Shown here: one piece after another, positions 35,655 through 48,091 of the stretch
Position numbering within the stretch: position 1 is the stretch's first letter
How the letters are laid out: each line of letters starts with the position of its first letter
Assembly (NCBI RefSeq): GCF_901000735.1
Contig: NC_081545.1
Span: forward strand, 32,419,634-32,483,633
DNA length: 64,000 bases
Direction: 5' to 3'
From: Corylus avellana
Lineage: Eukaryota > Streptophyta > Magnoliopsida > Fagales > Betulaceae
Made by a program: the position numbers and the translations under genes
Notes under the pieces: generated by a model
The model's database searches: none
What the model was told of the DNA's origin: nothing
Seen by the model: the letters and a program-made list of their open reading frames with translations, nothing else

Positions 35655-38600
35655 TTAGAGGAGCTTCTTTCTCTCAAAGAATGCCTTCAGATGCCATAAC
35701 TGCAAACTGGCAACCGATAAGCAAACCAGGATCGAAAGGAAACTAAAGGTAGCCATCTTGGAGTTAGTTGCTCTGTTAAGTTGTTGCATTTCTTCCTCCC
35801 TAGATCATCAAGGACAAAAATACATCAGATATAGCCAAAAGGGAATGATGCCCCTCAGCGAAAACAAATCCAGAACACATATATTTTAGGATCCAAGTTC
35901 TTGAGGTAAATGAATTTACAAGGTCAAAGTGCTTAATGCAGGAAAAAAAAAATTTGACAGACTTTTCCCATTTGGCTACAAAGACAGAAAGTGTAGCGAG
36001 TTTACATCCCAAAAATTGAATCTTAGATACAAACATCAGAGACGACTCAGTTAGAGAGTATTTTCAGATTCTTAATCTCTCTTTCTATCACAATCCAAGA
36101 AAAGTATTTGCATTATTACTCCAAAAGAACTAATCAAAGTTATAATTTGAGCTCTCTAGATTCACTTATATAACTTTGTCTTATCTAATAAGCAACCAAT
36201 AAGAAACTTAGTACCCATACAACACCTTCACAATCTATCCACTCAATGTGGGACTTAACTTTCCAAGATATCACCCTCATGCGCACACACACCTAAGCCA
36301 TTGAGATAGCAATACCAATCGTATTTAATGTGTCTTTGCCTGTGAGGATCAATTTGCAGAAAAATGTTACATAAATTACTTAAGCCATTGAGATAGACTT
36401 TAATGTGTGTCTTTGCCTGTGAGTATCAATTTGCAGCAAAAGGTTACATAAGTTGCTTTCTTCTTAGAAAAAATATGATAATTTTCCATATTTCTTCTCC
36501 AAAAATAAACACATGTAGCACGAGTACAAGTTGAATCAAATGGAGTGCAATATGTTCCTGAATTTTTATTCATGGAGAAATTGTGTTTGTACCTCTCACG
36601 AAGATAAAACATCTCATCATGAATGGAAGTGACAGTGTCAAACAATTTCTTCAACTCAAGTTCCATCACCTAGCACAATATATGAAAAAATTTATCAGCA
36701 GACCATTTGAAGCATATCTTTCTGTTAGCGGCTTGGATCTGTTATATAACCAAAAAAAATCACTAAATTGAACCAGAACAAGTAAGATGATAATAGGAAT
36801 ATAAGTTTGTAAAAATGTCAACTACTAGTAGCCCAAGTATAGTGAGCTAGAAGAATACATCCTATAACAAGGAATGGGGAAATTTAATTGAAAATATTTT
36901 ATGCATATTACTAATTTGATACAAAAACTGGGTCTTCCACATCCATGACTAATGACTTGATATCTTTCTGCTTATAAGTCACTGAATTACGAGTTTTATC
37001 TTTCCCATTGCAGCCTAAATCATGGACTCTCGTAAGATTACTCAAGTACCATTAACTCCAAAACTGGGAAAAGAAAAAATGATCAAAAGACCACGATATA
37101 CAAGTACAAAACTGTAAAACAGTGGTATACCGTTTGCAGTAAAACACACTGAAGAGCATGTGTAAGAAGTTATGATTTGTTATACTAGACATTAAAGACT
37201 AAAGGAAATATTTAAACACAATATACTGAACACCAAGGAACTTGAGTTTCTTAAATGGAAACAAGCAATCCTTATAAGGCTGTAGCTGTTGTAAAGTGCC
37301 TAGTGCCAATTTCAGATATGCATTCTCTCCATTCTGTAACCACAATTTACCAATTCAACCTAGGAAAATTTGCAGAAGCTTCATTCACCAAGTTTTTCAC
37401 CATATTTAGGAACTAGGAAGTATTACATGTTTGCAAGAGCTGCTGACTATATGAGTTGACATATTTTCATAGGAAGGGCAATGAAGAGGCTCACGACACT
37501 AGAAACAAAAGCTTGAGAACTAAGATTTGCTCAGTTTTAAGTCAAAACTGACAACACACACCAGACAAAGCACACCACATAAAACTGTGTTATGTAACAT
37601 TTGACCGACGAATCAACGCATGCTCGCTGGCTAGAAAATGAGATGACGGAGGTCACGAAACAGTCAACTTCCAACTATTCACAAATGTTTAATGCAATGA
37701 AACAGAACATGCAGGAATGTAAATTATTAAAGGCCGCAATTCAAATGAGGGAAGCAATAATTAGAAATGGAGAAAAGAACTAATCTTTATCTAATGAATT
37801 AAGCAATAACCAAAAAAATAACTTTTCCTATCACTCTCACATCCAAGACAAATATTATGCAGCAGTAACACCATAATTTAAAAGTCAACAAGATAGCAAC
37901 TCCTTAAATGGCAACCAATCTCAAATGGCGCCAAAGACAAATGAAAACCAAATTAACGAACGACTGAATAGTCACTCACTTCGATCTGCCCTTTCTTAGC
38001 AACCTTCGACCAGTCTTTTGCTGCAACGCCAGTCCTCCAATCGAAATCAACCGTCACTATCACTGGGGGCTTATGATCAGGCGCCCAAAAGCAAGCTGAA
38101 TAATCACCAGATTCAGCAGCAGTAAATGCAAAATTACCCTCTTCCACATGATCCCCATAGTGATAACTGCTACTGTGGGGCGAGGTCACCTAACAACAAC
38201 CCCAATCACTTCCACATTAATCCCCCCCCCAAACCAAGCCCAAGAATTAAACCTTGTTTTCACATCAATATCTGCAATTCAAGAAAAGAAAAAAGAAAAA
38301 GAAAAACAACCCACTAAAATTTGTACAATACAATGAATGAAAATGCATTCCATTTCAGTGGATAATAACTTACAAAATTTATCTTTTTTACATCTATCTA
38401 CCCAAAAATAATAATAATCCAAAATTGAGGAAAAAAAGAAAAAGGAAAATGGAAAACACTCTGCATTTGACATATACAGATTAGGAAATATAGACACAGA
38501 TCCACATATAGAAAAATAGAAACAACTTGGGTTTTTGACGGCATTACCCGGACAGTGATCTTGTGGGTATCAGGAACAGGAAACCCTTCATTGGGATTGA

Positions 38601-38760
38601 TGACGTTATACTTTCCCACGGTCATGGCGTTGCTCTTGATGTCCTCCGATATGCATTTTGAGTTGCCCGATCCCAGGTCGAAACGCATCGAATGCGCGGA
38701 CATTGTCAAAATTAGTCCTATGCTTACAATTAGATGCAGATGTACCAGTAACTCAGACAT
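35655..38760 (-). CDS. p24-delta family cargo receptor (EMP24/GOLD protein)
   Basis: Four exons: 38548-38760, 37980-38189, 36593-36669, 35655-35799; GT-AG and in phase, 214 residues, the standard p24 length. A signal peptide covers about residues 1-24 (LLVHLHLIVSIGLILTMSAHS). The GOLD domain starts MRFDLGSGNSKCISED and includes DYSACFW, giving the two cysteines of the family disulfide. A coiled-coil (VMELELKKLFDTVTSIHDEM, then LNRATNSKM) precedes one membrane span (about 178-197). The cytosolic tail LKAFFERKKLL carries the di-phenylalanine COPII signal and a di-lysine at -3/-4 for COPI retrieval. It cycles between ER and Golgi as a p24 complex subunit. Delta subfamily is assigned by head and tail motifs; I recall At3g29070 as the Arabidopsis counterpart. 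Confidence 0.94.
36130..36275 (-). mobile_element. solo-LTR-like repeat, family copy B
   Basis: On the minus strand it has GAGGGTGATATCTTGG, AAGTCCCACATTGAGTGG and GGGTACTAAGTTTCTTATTGG. This is the family layout seen at 5925, 47524 and 54380 but more diverged. It lies in the p24-delta intron between 35800 and 36592. Confidence 0.4.
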
Positions 38761-39246
38761 TACGTTCAGAAGAAAAATGAAACAGAGAACCTTAAATTTT
38801 GCAAAGCATTGGGTGTGGAGCTTAAAGCTTCTTCTGGGATTCTAAGGTTGTGTTTGATTTTTGTGAAGTTCTTTTTCTCGCAGCAAATTAACGACTGGAT
38901 TAAGGTAAGGATCTGCTACAAAGTAATAATATCTGTAAACCAATGAAATTTTGCCATGACTTAATATAATTCTTTTTGTTTTTGTTAATCATATAGTTTG
39001 TCTAAAACCACGTGAATTGAGGAATCAATAATTAAAAATGTGTGCAAATGATTTAGATCTATAGCGTTTTTTTTTTTTTTTTTACATGGATTTAGATCTA
39101 TAGTGTTTTTTTAAAGTAAATCAGCCATAAAGTTTGGTTATGTCAATTGATAATGGTTAATGGTTGTGATTCTACCACGTATGCGTTAAAAGATTTCATC
39201 TTTTAGTGAACAGTCGCAAGCATGGGCCTCGTACAGTCCTACCCAT
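38761..39246. other. p24-delta leader and promoter
   Basis: Divergent from the PHO1;H9-like gene but 3.7 kb apart. Bases 38761 to about 38880 are likely 5' UTR. The remainder is AT-rich with two partly duplicated GATTTAGATCTATAG(C/T)G segments around 39050-39105. Confidence 0.4.
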
Positions 39247-39395
39247 GGAGAAGGATCCTCTCCTTGGACCGGAGGGTATCCAGTCCGGTTCCTGTATTAT
39301 CAGGGGCATTATTGTCTAATTTTTTTTTTTTATAACAATAATGCCCCTAAATTAACAAGGACCGGACGTCTGGACCCCTCCTATCCAAACGGATT
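39247..39395. mobile_element. GGATCCTCTCC-type MITE, second copy
   Basis: An inverted repeat runs from AGGATCCTCTCCTTGGACCG with GGGGCATTATTGT to ACAATAATGCCCC and GGACCGGACGTCTGGACCCC, separated by a short T run. It matches the nested MITE at 4633-4793 at its end. A half copy (GGATCCTCTTCAGTCC...GGAGGGTATCTAG) is at about 40866-40915. Confidence 0.6.
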
Positions 39396-39429
39396 GCAGA
39401 AAATCTCAATCCCCTAACCATGGCCTCTT

Positions 39430-40360
39430 AAAATTATGGCTGATAATTTTGACACAACTTGACAATTTGACACAAAATTATCATATTTGGGTTTATCTTA
39501 AACGGATTTGAGTTATAAATGGGTCGACCCGTTTATTTCGTGTCTGGCGAGTTGTGTCACGGGTCACCCGCGGATGACTCACCAGACACGGTTATAATTT
39601 AATTAAAAAAAAAATTGAATTTTGAATTTTAGTTTTTTACCCATTCTCACATGACTCATTCTTATCAGCTAGAAACTCTAACTCTGTTCACAATGGATAG
39701 TTCAATCGGCTGTAGACTATGCCTAATAAAGCGACGGTCACTAATTCAAATCTCTCATCCCCTTCCCTTACGTGGACTTGTAAAAAAAAAAAAAAAAATC
39801 TCTAAGTCTTCATTCATGCAATTTCACTTTTTCCACCATTTTCTCCTTTCTTTTTCTTCTCTCTTATTTTTTCCTCTACCGACAACAACATCACCCACCC
39901 CCATCTCCTTCATATGTTTTTTTTCCTTTCTTTTTTCTCTTTGTTCTTCTTGCTCATCCTCCCACAGATCCACAGCCCCACCTTCTCTCTCCCTCTCAAG
40001 AGACACAGACGTACTCAGACTCAAGACACCTCCTTCTTGCTCCCACCTTCTCTCTTTCTTGCTCTCACAGAACTTACTCTTGACGCATCCTTTTTCTCTC
40101 CACCGCTATTAGCATATTACCCACAAAGCTATACACCAACATATCTTTCTTCTACAAAATCATAGAAATTTCCTTCTTTTTTTTTAAATAAAAAAATAAA
40201 CGGGTCATGTCGGGTGACCCGTAAAATTGCCGTGTCGTGTCCGAATTTGGTGGAGCCGAACCATTAGCTAAATGGATTGTGTTTGGGTTTACCTTAAACG
40301 GGTGGCAATTCATAAACGAGTCAACTCCCCGACCCGTTTTGCAAGCCTTACTCAAAATAG
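39430..40360. mobile_element. degraded hAT-like element
   Basis: Contains the same GGGTCGACCCG vocabulary as the element at 4522-5753: TGATAATTTTGACACAACTT, TTTGGGTTTATCTTAAACGG and ATGGGTCGACCCG on the left; CGGGTCATGTCGGGTGACCC and TTTGGGTTTACCTTAAACGGG on the right. Ends and target duplication could not be fixed. A SINE (39686-39799) lies inside it, and a C/T-rich stretch (39800-40090) fills its middle. Confidence 0.45.
39686..39799 (+). mobile_element. tRNA-derived SINE, copy 3
   Basis: Box A ATAGTTCAATCGGCTG, box B CACTAATTCAAATC, then CGTGGACTTGT and a poly-A tail. Flanking repeats CTCTAACTCT (39676-39685) and CTCTAAGTCT (39800-39809) fit a 10-bp target duplication with one mismatch. 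Confidence 0.7.
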
Positions 40361-40967
40361 AGCTCTGTTGGGCAAGTTAGGATGGAAAATTATTAACCAA
40401 GAAAACCTTCTGGCAAAATTCCTCCATAGAGGTGTTTAGGTTTTATATTGTGTAAGCAAATTCTAGTACTAAAATATGGGTCATTTGGATTGTCTTTAAT
40501 AGTAGTTGAGTTAGGATGAGTCTGGTTCAAGAATTCCGGTTTATAAAAACTCGCATGATCCTTGCTCGATCTACGCTCGAGCGAAGAAGTTTGATTAAGT
40601 ATTCGAGACTTTGTTCTACTCCCGCTCGAGCAAACTAGTTTTTTAAAAGTTTAAACAAATAGTTCATTTTTCGCTCAAACTATCGTTCGAGCCACTTTTC
40701 GATAATTGTAATTCTCTTTTTAATAAGATTCATTGTTTAACCCAAATTGTAATCTTACCAATATATAGAAAATGACCCTCTCCATTTCAAATCCTATCAA
40801 TTTCCTCCATTTAGAAAATAAAACTTGAAAACCTTGAAAAGAGAGAAAAAGCCTAAATTTCCGGATCGGGATCCTCTTCAGTCCATTATGGATTGGAGGG
40901 TATCTAGTTCATAGTTAGGTTTTCTTTAAAGAAATCCTAGCATCACAAATATGCCTCGTGTACTCTG

Positions 40968-41310
40968 AATAAAAAATAATAAAATATGAATTGAAACTTA
41001 AAAAATAAATAATAATAATAAAGATGGTGGCCAGCAACCCCATAGGGGGTGACCGGCCACCATGGTTGGACCTGGGGTTGCTTCGACCACCTCAGACCAG
41101 CTTTAGCGGTGGTCCGGGCACCCCCAATAGCCAAAATAAAAAAAAAATAAAAAAAATTTAGGATTGAAATTTGGGGGTGGTCCGGCCACCCCAGATCCAA
41201 CCGTTGTGGCTGGCCACCCCCTATGCGGTTGCCGGCCACCATTTTTTTAATTTAATTTTAGTTTTTATTTATTTTTTAAGTTTTAATTAATATTTTATTA
41301 TTTTTTATTA
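40968..41310. mobile_element. foldback MITE with GGTGGCCGGCCACC core
   Basis: Ends match over about 100 bases in inverted orientation: AATAAAAAATAATAAAATAT, AAACTTAAAAAATAAATAA, ATGGTGGCC(A/G)GCAACC and GCATAGGGGGTGGCC, with a GC-rich middle that repeats the GGTGGTCCGGCCACC word. Only a poor target-duplication candidate was seen. A relative, without clear ends, is at about 58190-58350. Confidence 0.65.
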
Positions 41311-41813
41311 AAAGGACATGTGGCATATGATCCTGTTACCAAGCTACCATGAATCCTTAAGTATTTCTTGAGTGTTGGCATTGGCTGATTAGCTCATCAA
41401 AGCGAATGAGTTTTTATAAAAGAAGGTCAGAGTTCTATAAATGCTATAAGTGGTAGAAATGCTATCCTTTTCTAGTTGTCTCATTAATTCTGTTGCTAAT
41501 GCTTTACTCTTCCTTTTCCTGCTTTTCGTGGCCAGTTTTGGGGTGCCTCTAAATGCCTACAAGCTAGCTACCAGATGAGTGGTACTGCATTTTGGGTTGG
41601 CAACAAGCATTTATTTTTTCTGGTTGGGCAAGAAACGTTTTGAATACTATCTAGCAATCAATCTGATTGAAATTGTAATCATCACAAGCTAGCTAGATGA
41701 GTGGATTCAAATTCTACCATTTGTAACCAAAAAAAAAAAAAAAACTACTAGATTTGTGAATTTCTTGACGTTTTTCTACACACCATTATTTAGTAGTAGT
41801 GCAAATTTTATAG

Positions 41814-42150
41814 GGGAAAAATATAAAAAGCCCCCTAAACTACTTTCATGTGACATAAAGCGATTTGTAATTTAGGCTAATTACTTGACTAATTATTTAT
41901 TTATTGCAATTTTTTTTTTTTTGTATTTATTCGCCCATTGGTTTGATTTTTTTCTTTTTAAAAATTATTATTATTTTTTTATAATTATTTTATTATCTAA
42001 AAGAATAGCGGTATTATAAGAATATAAAAAAATAAGTGATATTTTTTATACATTTTGATAGTTTAATGAGTTACTTTAATACATTTCGAACATTGTTGGA
42101 CTTTATCGCAAGTGACTATTAATTTGACAGACTTTTTTATATTTTCCCCC
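41814..42150. mobile_element. Mutator-like foldback MITE with exact 9-bp target duplication
   Basis: Flanked by ATTTTATAG on both sides (41805-41813 and 42151-42159). Terminal inverted repeats GGGAAAAATATAAAAAG and, from the right end, GGGGGAAAATATAAAAAAG. Subterminal arms share AAACTA and AAGTGACT-type words. No ORF. It ends 336 bases before the PHO1;H9-like ATG, so it is part of that gene's promoter region. Confidence 0.8.
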
Positions 42151-42486
42151 ATTTTATAGGCCTACAACTCCTACAGCTTTTACTATATAGTCTCTTGTAA
42201 ATTTGTGGCTGGCTGACGTCTATATGAATCAGTATAGGGGCATGGTTATTGATATGGTTGACTCTATAAACTTTTTGGTGGTTAATTAGGTGAAGAAAAA
42301 CAATATAAAAGTTTAGCCAATAACCAAGAACAGATGAACAACCAAGACATATACTGTGTATTATATTTACGTATTTTATTTCTTGGCGTATTCACCATAA
42401 AAGATCCAAAAAGAAGCACGTCAATGCATTATAAGTCTTCTTGGTCACTAGGATACACTAATCTGCAAAAGCAGTTTTGAAAGAAG

Positions 42487-45400
42487 ATGAAGTTCGGGAA
42501 AGAATTCGTGTCACAGATGGTGCAGGAATGGCAAGAAGCATACATGGACTACAACTTTCTCAAAACAGTGTTGAAAGATATCTTGCGGTTCAAGCAGATC
42601 AGAAATGCATCAACACCAATGGCATCAACCTCACGAGGACCTCTGAAAAGAAGGGTGTCCCTCTACAGAGCATTTAGTGGGCTTACGAGCCGGTGCAGAA
42701 GCTCTCCGAAGACGAACGAGGATGAAGTAATTCTTGTAAATGCAGCACAGCAAGAGGGATCAGAAGGGAACTACCAAACCATGTTCCTCATGTCCTCGGA
42801 TGTCGGGGGAGAGTACGAGCTTGTGTTCTTTAGGAGGCTTGATGATGAGTTTAATAAGGTCATTAACTTTTACAAAATGAAGGTGGAAGAGGTAATGGAG
42901 GAGGCAAAGGAGTTGAGTAAGCAGATGGATGCTTTGATTGCTCTTCGAATTAAGGTTGAAAATCCGGTGGTGGAATTCGATGGAGCCGATGCCAAAAATC
43001 TTGCAACCAATGAGGTTTCCTCACCTTCGTCTTTGGTTAGAAAAACTGGTAAGGAGGAAAAAGGACCATTCTTGAGCAACATTGGCATATATATATTTTT
43101 TACTTTCTTTTCTGTCTTTGTGTTTAGTTTAGTACAAGAACAAGTAAACCATAGAATAATTAAGGAGGAGAATAAACCTTAAACCCTAATATGGAGATTT
43201 CTTTTTTAAAAATATTCTAACAGGATGAGAGTAATTTTTTTTTTTGTATTGAAAAGGGTTACATTCATTCAAAGTTCACAATTCTGTTCTCAATTTGAAG
43301 GAAGGTCGCATATGGATGTGATTCAAGAAGTTGAGATGAGCAGTGAAGGACGTTTGGAAGATGAAAAACGAGAAGACAAAGTAGAAAAAGCCGGTGACCG
43401 GAGGAATAGCAATGGAAAGAAGGTGGAAATCCGGGGTTTTAGGCCAGCTTCATTAGAAATATTGGATCATGTAAAGATCAATGTCACACCTGAGACTCCA
43501 GTATCTACTTTGAAAGGCATCCTCATGATGAGTTCAAATTCGGACTTGTCATTCAGCAAGAGAGAGCTGAGGAAAGCAGAGGAACAAATGACAAAGGCTT
43601 TTATTGAATTCAATAGAAAGCTGCTACTTCTGAAGAGCTACTGGTAACATACATAGCGTTCTTCAATTCTCATTAGGTTAACAACAATGTGATTTTTCTT
43701 TTCTGTGTTGTTTGTGGAGTTTAACTGACCCTAGGGCTAATCAATGTAACAGCTTCTTGAATCTATTGGCTTTTTCAAAGATCATGAAGAAGTATGATAA
43801 GGTCCAAAATTTCTATTTCTAGTTCATCAATCTAAAACTGCAAGTTTTTGTTCCTAGTGTACTAACTTTATAAGCACAGATCACATCAAGGAATGCATCT
43901 AAGACTTACATGGAAATGGTGGACAAATCTTATCTGGGTAACTCTGATGAGGTTAGTGATAATTCGGGAAGTTCAGCTTAAGGTCCAAAAGCTTAAGCCG
44001 ATAGAAAATGGTAGACTTAATCATTTAAATTATATTCTAATGGATTCTATTCTGAAACTTTGCCTTCTTGTCCATCTTGTGCCTCCACAGATTAGTAGAC
44101 TCATGGAAAGGGTAGAGATTACCTTCATTAAGCACTTTGCAAATGGAAATCGCAGAAAAGGAATGAAGATTTTAAGACCAACAGCCAGAAGGGAAAGACA
44201 TAGAATTACGTTTTCCTTGGGTAGGATGTGCAAGCAGAAGCAAATGTTTTGAATGAAAAACACAGATTAGCTATCCTCTATGCTCGCCAAAAATCAATCT
44301 ATATAAATCCTCTGAAATTTTCAAAACCTGCAGGTTTCTTCTCTGGCTGGTCACTTGCACTAGTAACAGCTATTGGTGTGCTTGTTCATGCAAGAGGTAT
44401 TCTGAAGAGTGAGAGCGAGGGGCGTAGTCGGTATATGGAAAACATATTTCCTCTTTACAGGTAAGTTCCAGGTGTAGAAGTAAAAGCTTTTCTCATATGT
44501 ATCCATGTGTAATGAAAATTTTCCTCCATAAAAATTGCAAACTGAAATTATTCAGTATAATAATGTTGTTGCACATTTTTGCAGCCTTTTCGGATTCATT
44601 GTCCTACATATGCTCATGTACTCTGCAAACATATACTTCTGGAGGTGTTATAGAGTCAATTATCAATTTATTTTCGGCGTTAAGCAAGGAACAGGGTTGG
44701 GTTACAGAGAAGTATTTCTTCTTAGTACATGTCTTGCTCTGCTGGCATTGACTGGTGTCATCTCAAATTTAGATATGGAGATGGATCCAAGAACAAAAAA
44801 CTTCGGAAGCTTAACTGAACTAGTCCCTTTGGGCCTACTTATTGTAAGCTTAAGTACAGAATCTAAATTGTAACAAAATTTGCCTGATGAGCATGAACTA
44901 CTGATCCTTCATTGCAGGTTGTGCTTCTTACAATGTTCTGTCCTTTCAATGTCGTATACCGTTCAAGTCGCTTCTTTCTCATCCGATCTGTGTTTCGATG
45001 TCTTTGTGCTCCTCTTTACAAGGTAGTGGGAATGAGAATTTCACTTCCTCTGACATAAAAACACTAGTTTAATCTTCTCCTTTTTCCACCTGCAGGTCAC
45101 CCTCCCAGACTTTTTCTTGGCAGACCAGCTAACTAGCCAGGTTAGACATCATGTTTCAACATATTGATACTTGTCATGCTTTTGAGTTACTTTGTACTAC
45201 ATGGTAGATTACTTCAAGATCGACAATATTAGCTTTCTTCATCATGAAAGCTCCTGGTGAATATTTTCACATAGATTAGCAAATAGATTTTGATAGAAAG
45301 TGACTGCTCTGAAGTAGTGCTTCTCTCCACATTTTCATTAACATTGTTTCTTGATGCAATATTATATCCATATAATTCCTTGCTTGTAGTTTTTCTTTGA

Positions 45401-46846
45401 CTCACCTTTTTTATGTATTAGAGATACAGACAAGAAGTGTAAATTCTTTCGTTTTTTTTCACTGTCATATAATTTCAGGTGCAGGGCTTCAGAAGTTTGG
45501 AATTCTATATTTGCTATTATGTTTGGGGTGACTTCAAAAAGAGATCAAACAAGTGCCTTGAAAGTAATGTTTATCAGAGTTTCTATTTCATTGTAGCACT
45601 CATTCCATACTGGACCCGTTTCGTTCAGGTAGACTATGGTGATGCATACATTTCTGGCAGCAATTATATATAGTGCTATCATCTTTAATGCATATGGAAA
45701 CAGTTTTGCTCACAACAGTCTAATGTTTTAGAGCCTTCGACGCTTGCTAGAAGAGAAAGACGTAATGCATGGGCTCAATGGGCTGAAGTTCTTCTCAATA
45801 ATTATTGCAGTTGCCATGAGGACAAGTTATGATTTGAAAACGGGGATGACTTGGAAGATCATAGCTGCAGTCAGTTCAGGTGTTGCAACAATTGCTGCTA
45901 CATATTGGGACATTGTCATAGATTGGGGTCTTTTGCGAAGGAGTTCCAAAAACCCCTGGCTAAGAGATAAACTCCTTGTTCAGAACAAAAGTGTTTACTT
46001 TGCAGCTATGGTGAGAATATAAGTGACTATGGTTAGATTTCTTTTGCAATTTCATTTGGGTGGTGATTGTAGCTGTTGGAGGAATATTCAAGTTCAAGTC
46101 TTCTACTTTTTTAGCTAAAAACTTTGGGTAATGCCAACTGCAGGTATTGAACGTTCTACTGAGACTTGCTTGGATGCAGTCAGTCTTGGGTTTTAGGGAA
46201 GCTTCTTTCTTGCATAGAAAGGCCTTGGTTGCAATAGTTGCCTGCTTGGAGATCCTTCGACGTGGCATTTGGAATTTCTTCAGGTATGCTATACTCAATC
46301 CCCCAACTAGTTATTAGCACACATCTACAACTAAGTGATTTGTTATTAGCAAGGGAGTCTAGTAATTTGGGTATAACTCAAGATCTAAAGCACCCACGAG
46401 CGTATGCATACATGTGCAGCAATATTAGATGTTATCTGTGTGATAATATGCACTTGTGTAACTTAGAAGCCATTCTCCCAGAAAAGAAAAAAGAAAAAAA
46501 AAAAAAAATAGAACTTGCTTATCAAACCTGTGATAAGCAAGTTTCCTTGTTAGAAAAATACCACATGCAAATATACTGCTAAAAATTCTTTATGCATTGT
46601 TAAATTGTTTCACAAATGCTTACGTAAAAACCTGGAGGGACCTGCCTTGAGCATAGACACAAAAGCTCAGCTGCTCAGGGCACTCCGGGGCTTCAAATCC
46701 TCCTCATATCATATGCCTAACAAGAATTTGATGTTAAATTAATCAGATTGGAGAATGAACACTTGAACAATGTTGGCAAGTATCGGGCATTCAAGTCAGT
46801 GCCCCTACCTTTTTACTATGACAACGATGAAGGCAAAGACATATAG
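42487..46846 (+). CDS. PHO1-H9: SPX-EXS phosphate transporter-family protein, PHO1;H9-like
   Basis: Thirteen exons: 42487-43048, 43301-43643, 43753-43801, 43880-43951, 44091-44220, 44334-44460, 44585-44843, 44918-45022, 45096-45140, 45479-45628, 45732-46010, 46144-46283, 46747-46846; all GT-AG with exact phase, 786 residues. The SPX domain (about 1-340) opens [20 protein letters not shown] and closes with [21 protein letters not shown], whose lysines form the inositol-pyrophosphate pocket in SPX proteins. Membrane spans follow ([21 protein letters not shown] onward). The EXS domain has [28 protein letters not shown] and [22 protein letters not shown] near the C terminus. The family exports phosphate or signals phosphate status from Golgi/plasma-membrane compartments. 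By recall the closest match is Arabidopsis PHO1;H9. It converges on the SPX4-like gene. Confidence 0.95.
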
Positions 46847-48091
46847 ACATATACAGCACGGAAGAATGAAGGTTATCATTATTCATATATGTAAGAACAG
46901 AAAGATAAAACGGGAAATTAAATGCTTCTACGGTGCGTTATCGAGTCGCTTTCTTTAAGAAGTTATTTGCCATCACCAATTGTAATGAATCGGTATGCAC
47001 TGGGTTACAACATTTATACACTAATTTTGAAAACCCTTCTAATAATATATGGCAACAATTCCTTCTGTTTTTACTCTTTTTTGTTGTTGTTGTTGTATTT
47101 TCTTGATTTATGAGTGAAATTGAAATGCCAGATAAGGAGAGAACAATAAGAAAAAAAGTATAGTGATGAACTCTTATGTCAATACACAGAAATGGATTTG
47201 ACTTCAATGTGCAGAGCTCGACAGTGAAATATGCAGCACGTAAAAATTATAGAAATTGAAACAACAATAAATAGTTTAGCATTGCGGAGTGCCCAACTTC
47301 CATATATACTTTGGAACAAGTGATTAGAATTAGATGGTTAACATAATCCTATCAAATCTTTGCCTTAATTTAGTATTTTCCTAGCGTCAAAAAGCCAAAA
47401 AGAAATTGTTTTTCCTTGCTAATTCTTAGATTAAATCCTTACTAGATAAATTGCCTTCAACCCATGTTGGTTCAAAGTATTATGCTCCATTAGCACCAAT
47501 AATAGAACACTACATGCTCCATGTGTAACACTCCGGTTTTATATTAGGAAGATGAGCAGAAGCTCACATAGAGTGAGTAGTTTATAAAGATAGTCATGGG
47601 TACTAAGTCTTACATTGCCTAGTTAATAGGTGAAACTAGGCTTTATAATGAATTCTTAAAAAACTCCAAAATGACTAGTTCTTTTGAGATAATAGCGCAG
47701 ATGTAGCTAACACTTTTTCCTGAGTTAGGAGAAAAAAGAAGAAAAATGCCATCTATATCGAAGCATTAGACCCTCATTATGGCTATAATTGTTGTTTGAA
47801 GTAAATAACTGACCAAGATCCTAACTACTTTTTAGTTGAATTTGTCAAACCACCGGACAATTTATCAGTGTTATTTGCGAAGACATACATGTTCACTAAT
47901 GAAAATTATGAAATCTTCCAATTAAAGCTTTCAATTCAATTCTACACAAGCCTACCCCGAACATTCCAATTACAGTTTATTAGGTTGTGGAACTGATTGT
48001 GCAGAGAGGCAAGGAGACCTCTTATTCAGTTCCAACCTGTAACAAGAAGCCAAAAGAAGATTCACAATAGCAACTGCAGAGACGAACTCTT
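46847..48091. other. convergent spacer between PHO1;H9-like and SPX4-like genes
   Basis: About 1.2 kb holding both 3' UTRs and a solo-LTR-like repeat (47524-47700). A TTG(TTG)n tract lies near 47080. No additional gene supported. Confidence 0.5.
47524..47700 (+). mobile_element. solo-LTR-like repeat, family copy D
   Basis: Reads TGTAACACTCCGG, AGGAAGATGAGCAGAAG, TTTATAAAG, GGGTACTAAGTCTTACATTG and GCTTTATAATGAATTC in the order seen on the opposite strand in copies A, B and C. End point approximate. Confidence 0.4.

Noticed and set aside
39651..40165. Overlapping Ser/Leu/Phe-rich ORFs of 153 and 83 residues
   Set aside because: They derive from a C/T-rich tract inside a degraded transposon with a SINE; low complexity and no codon signature.
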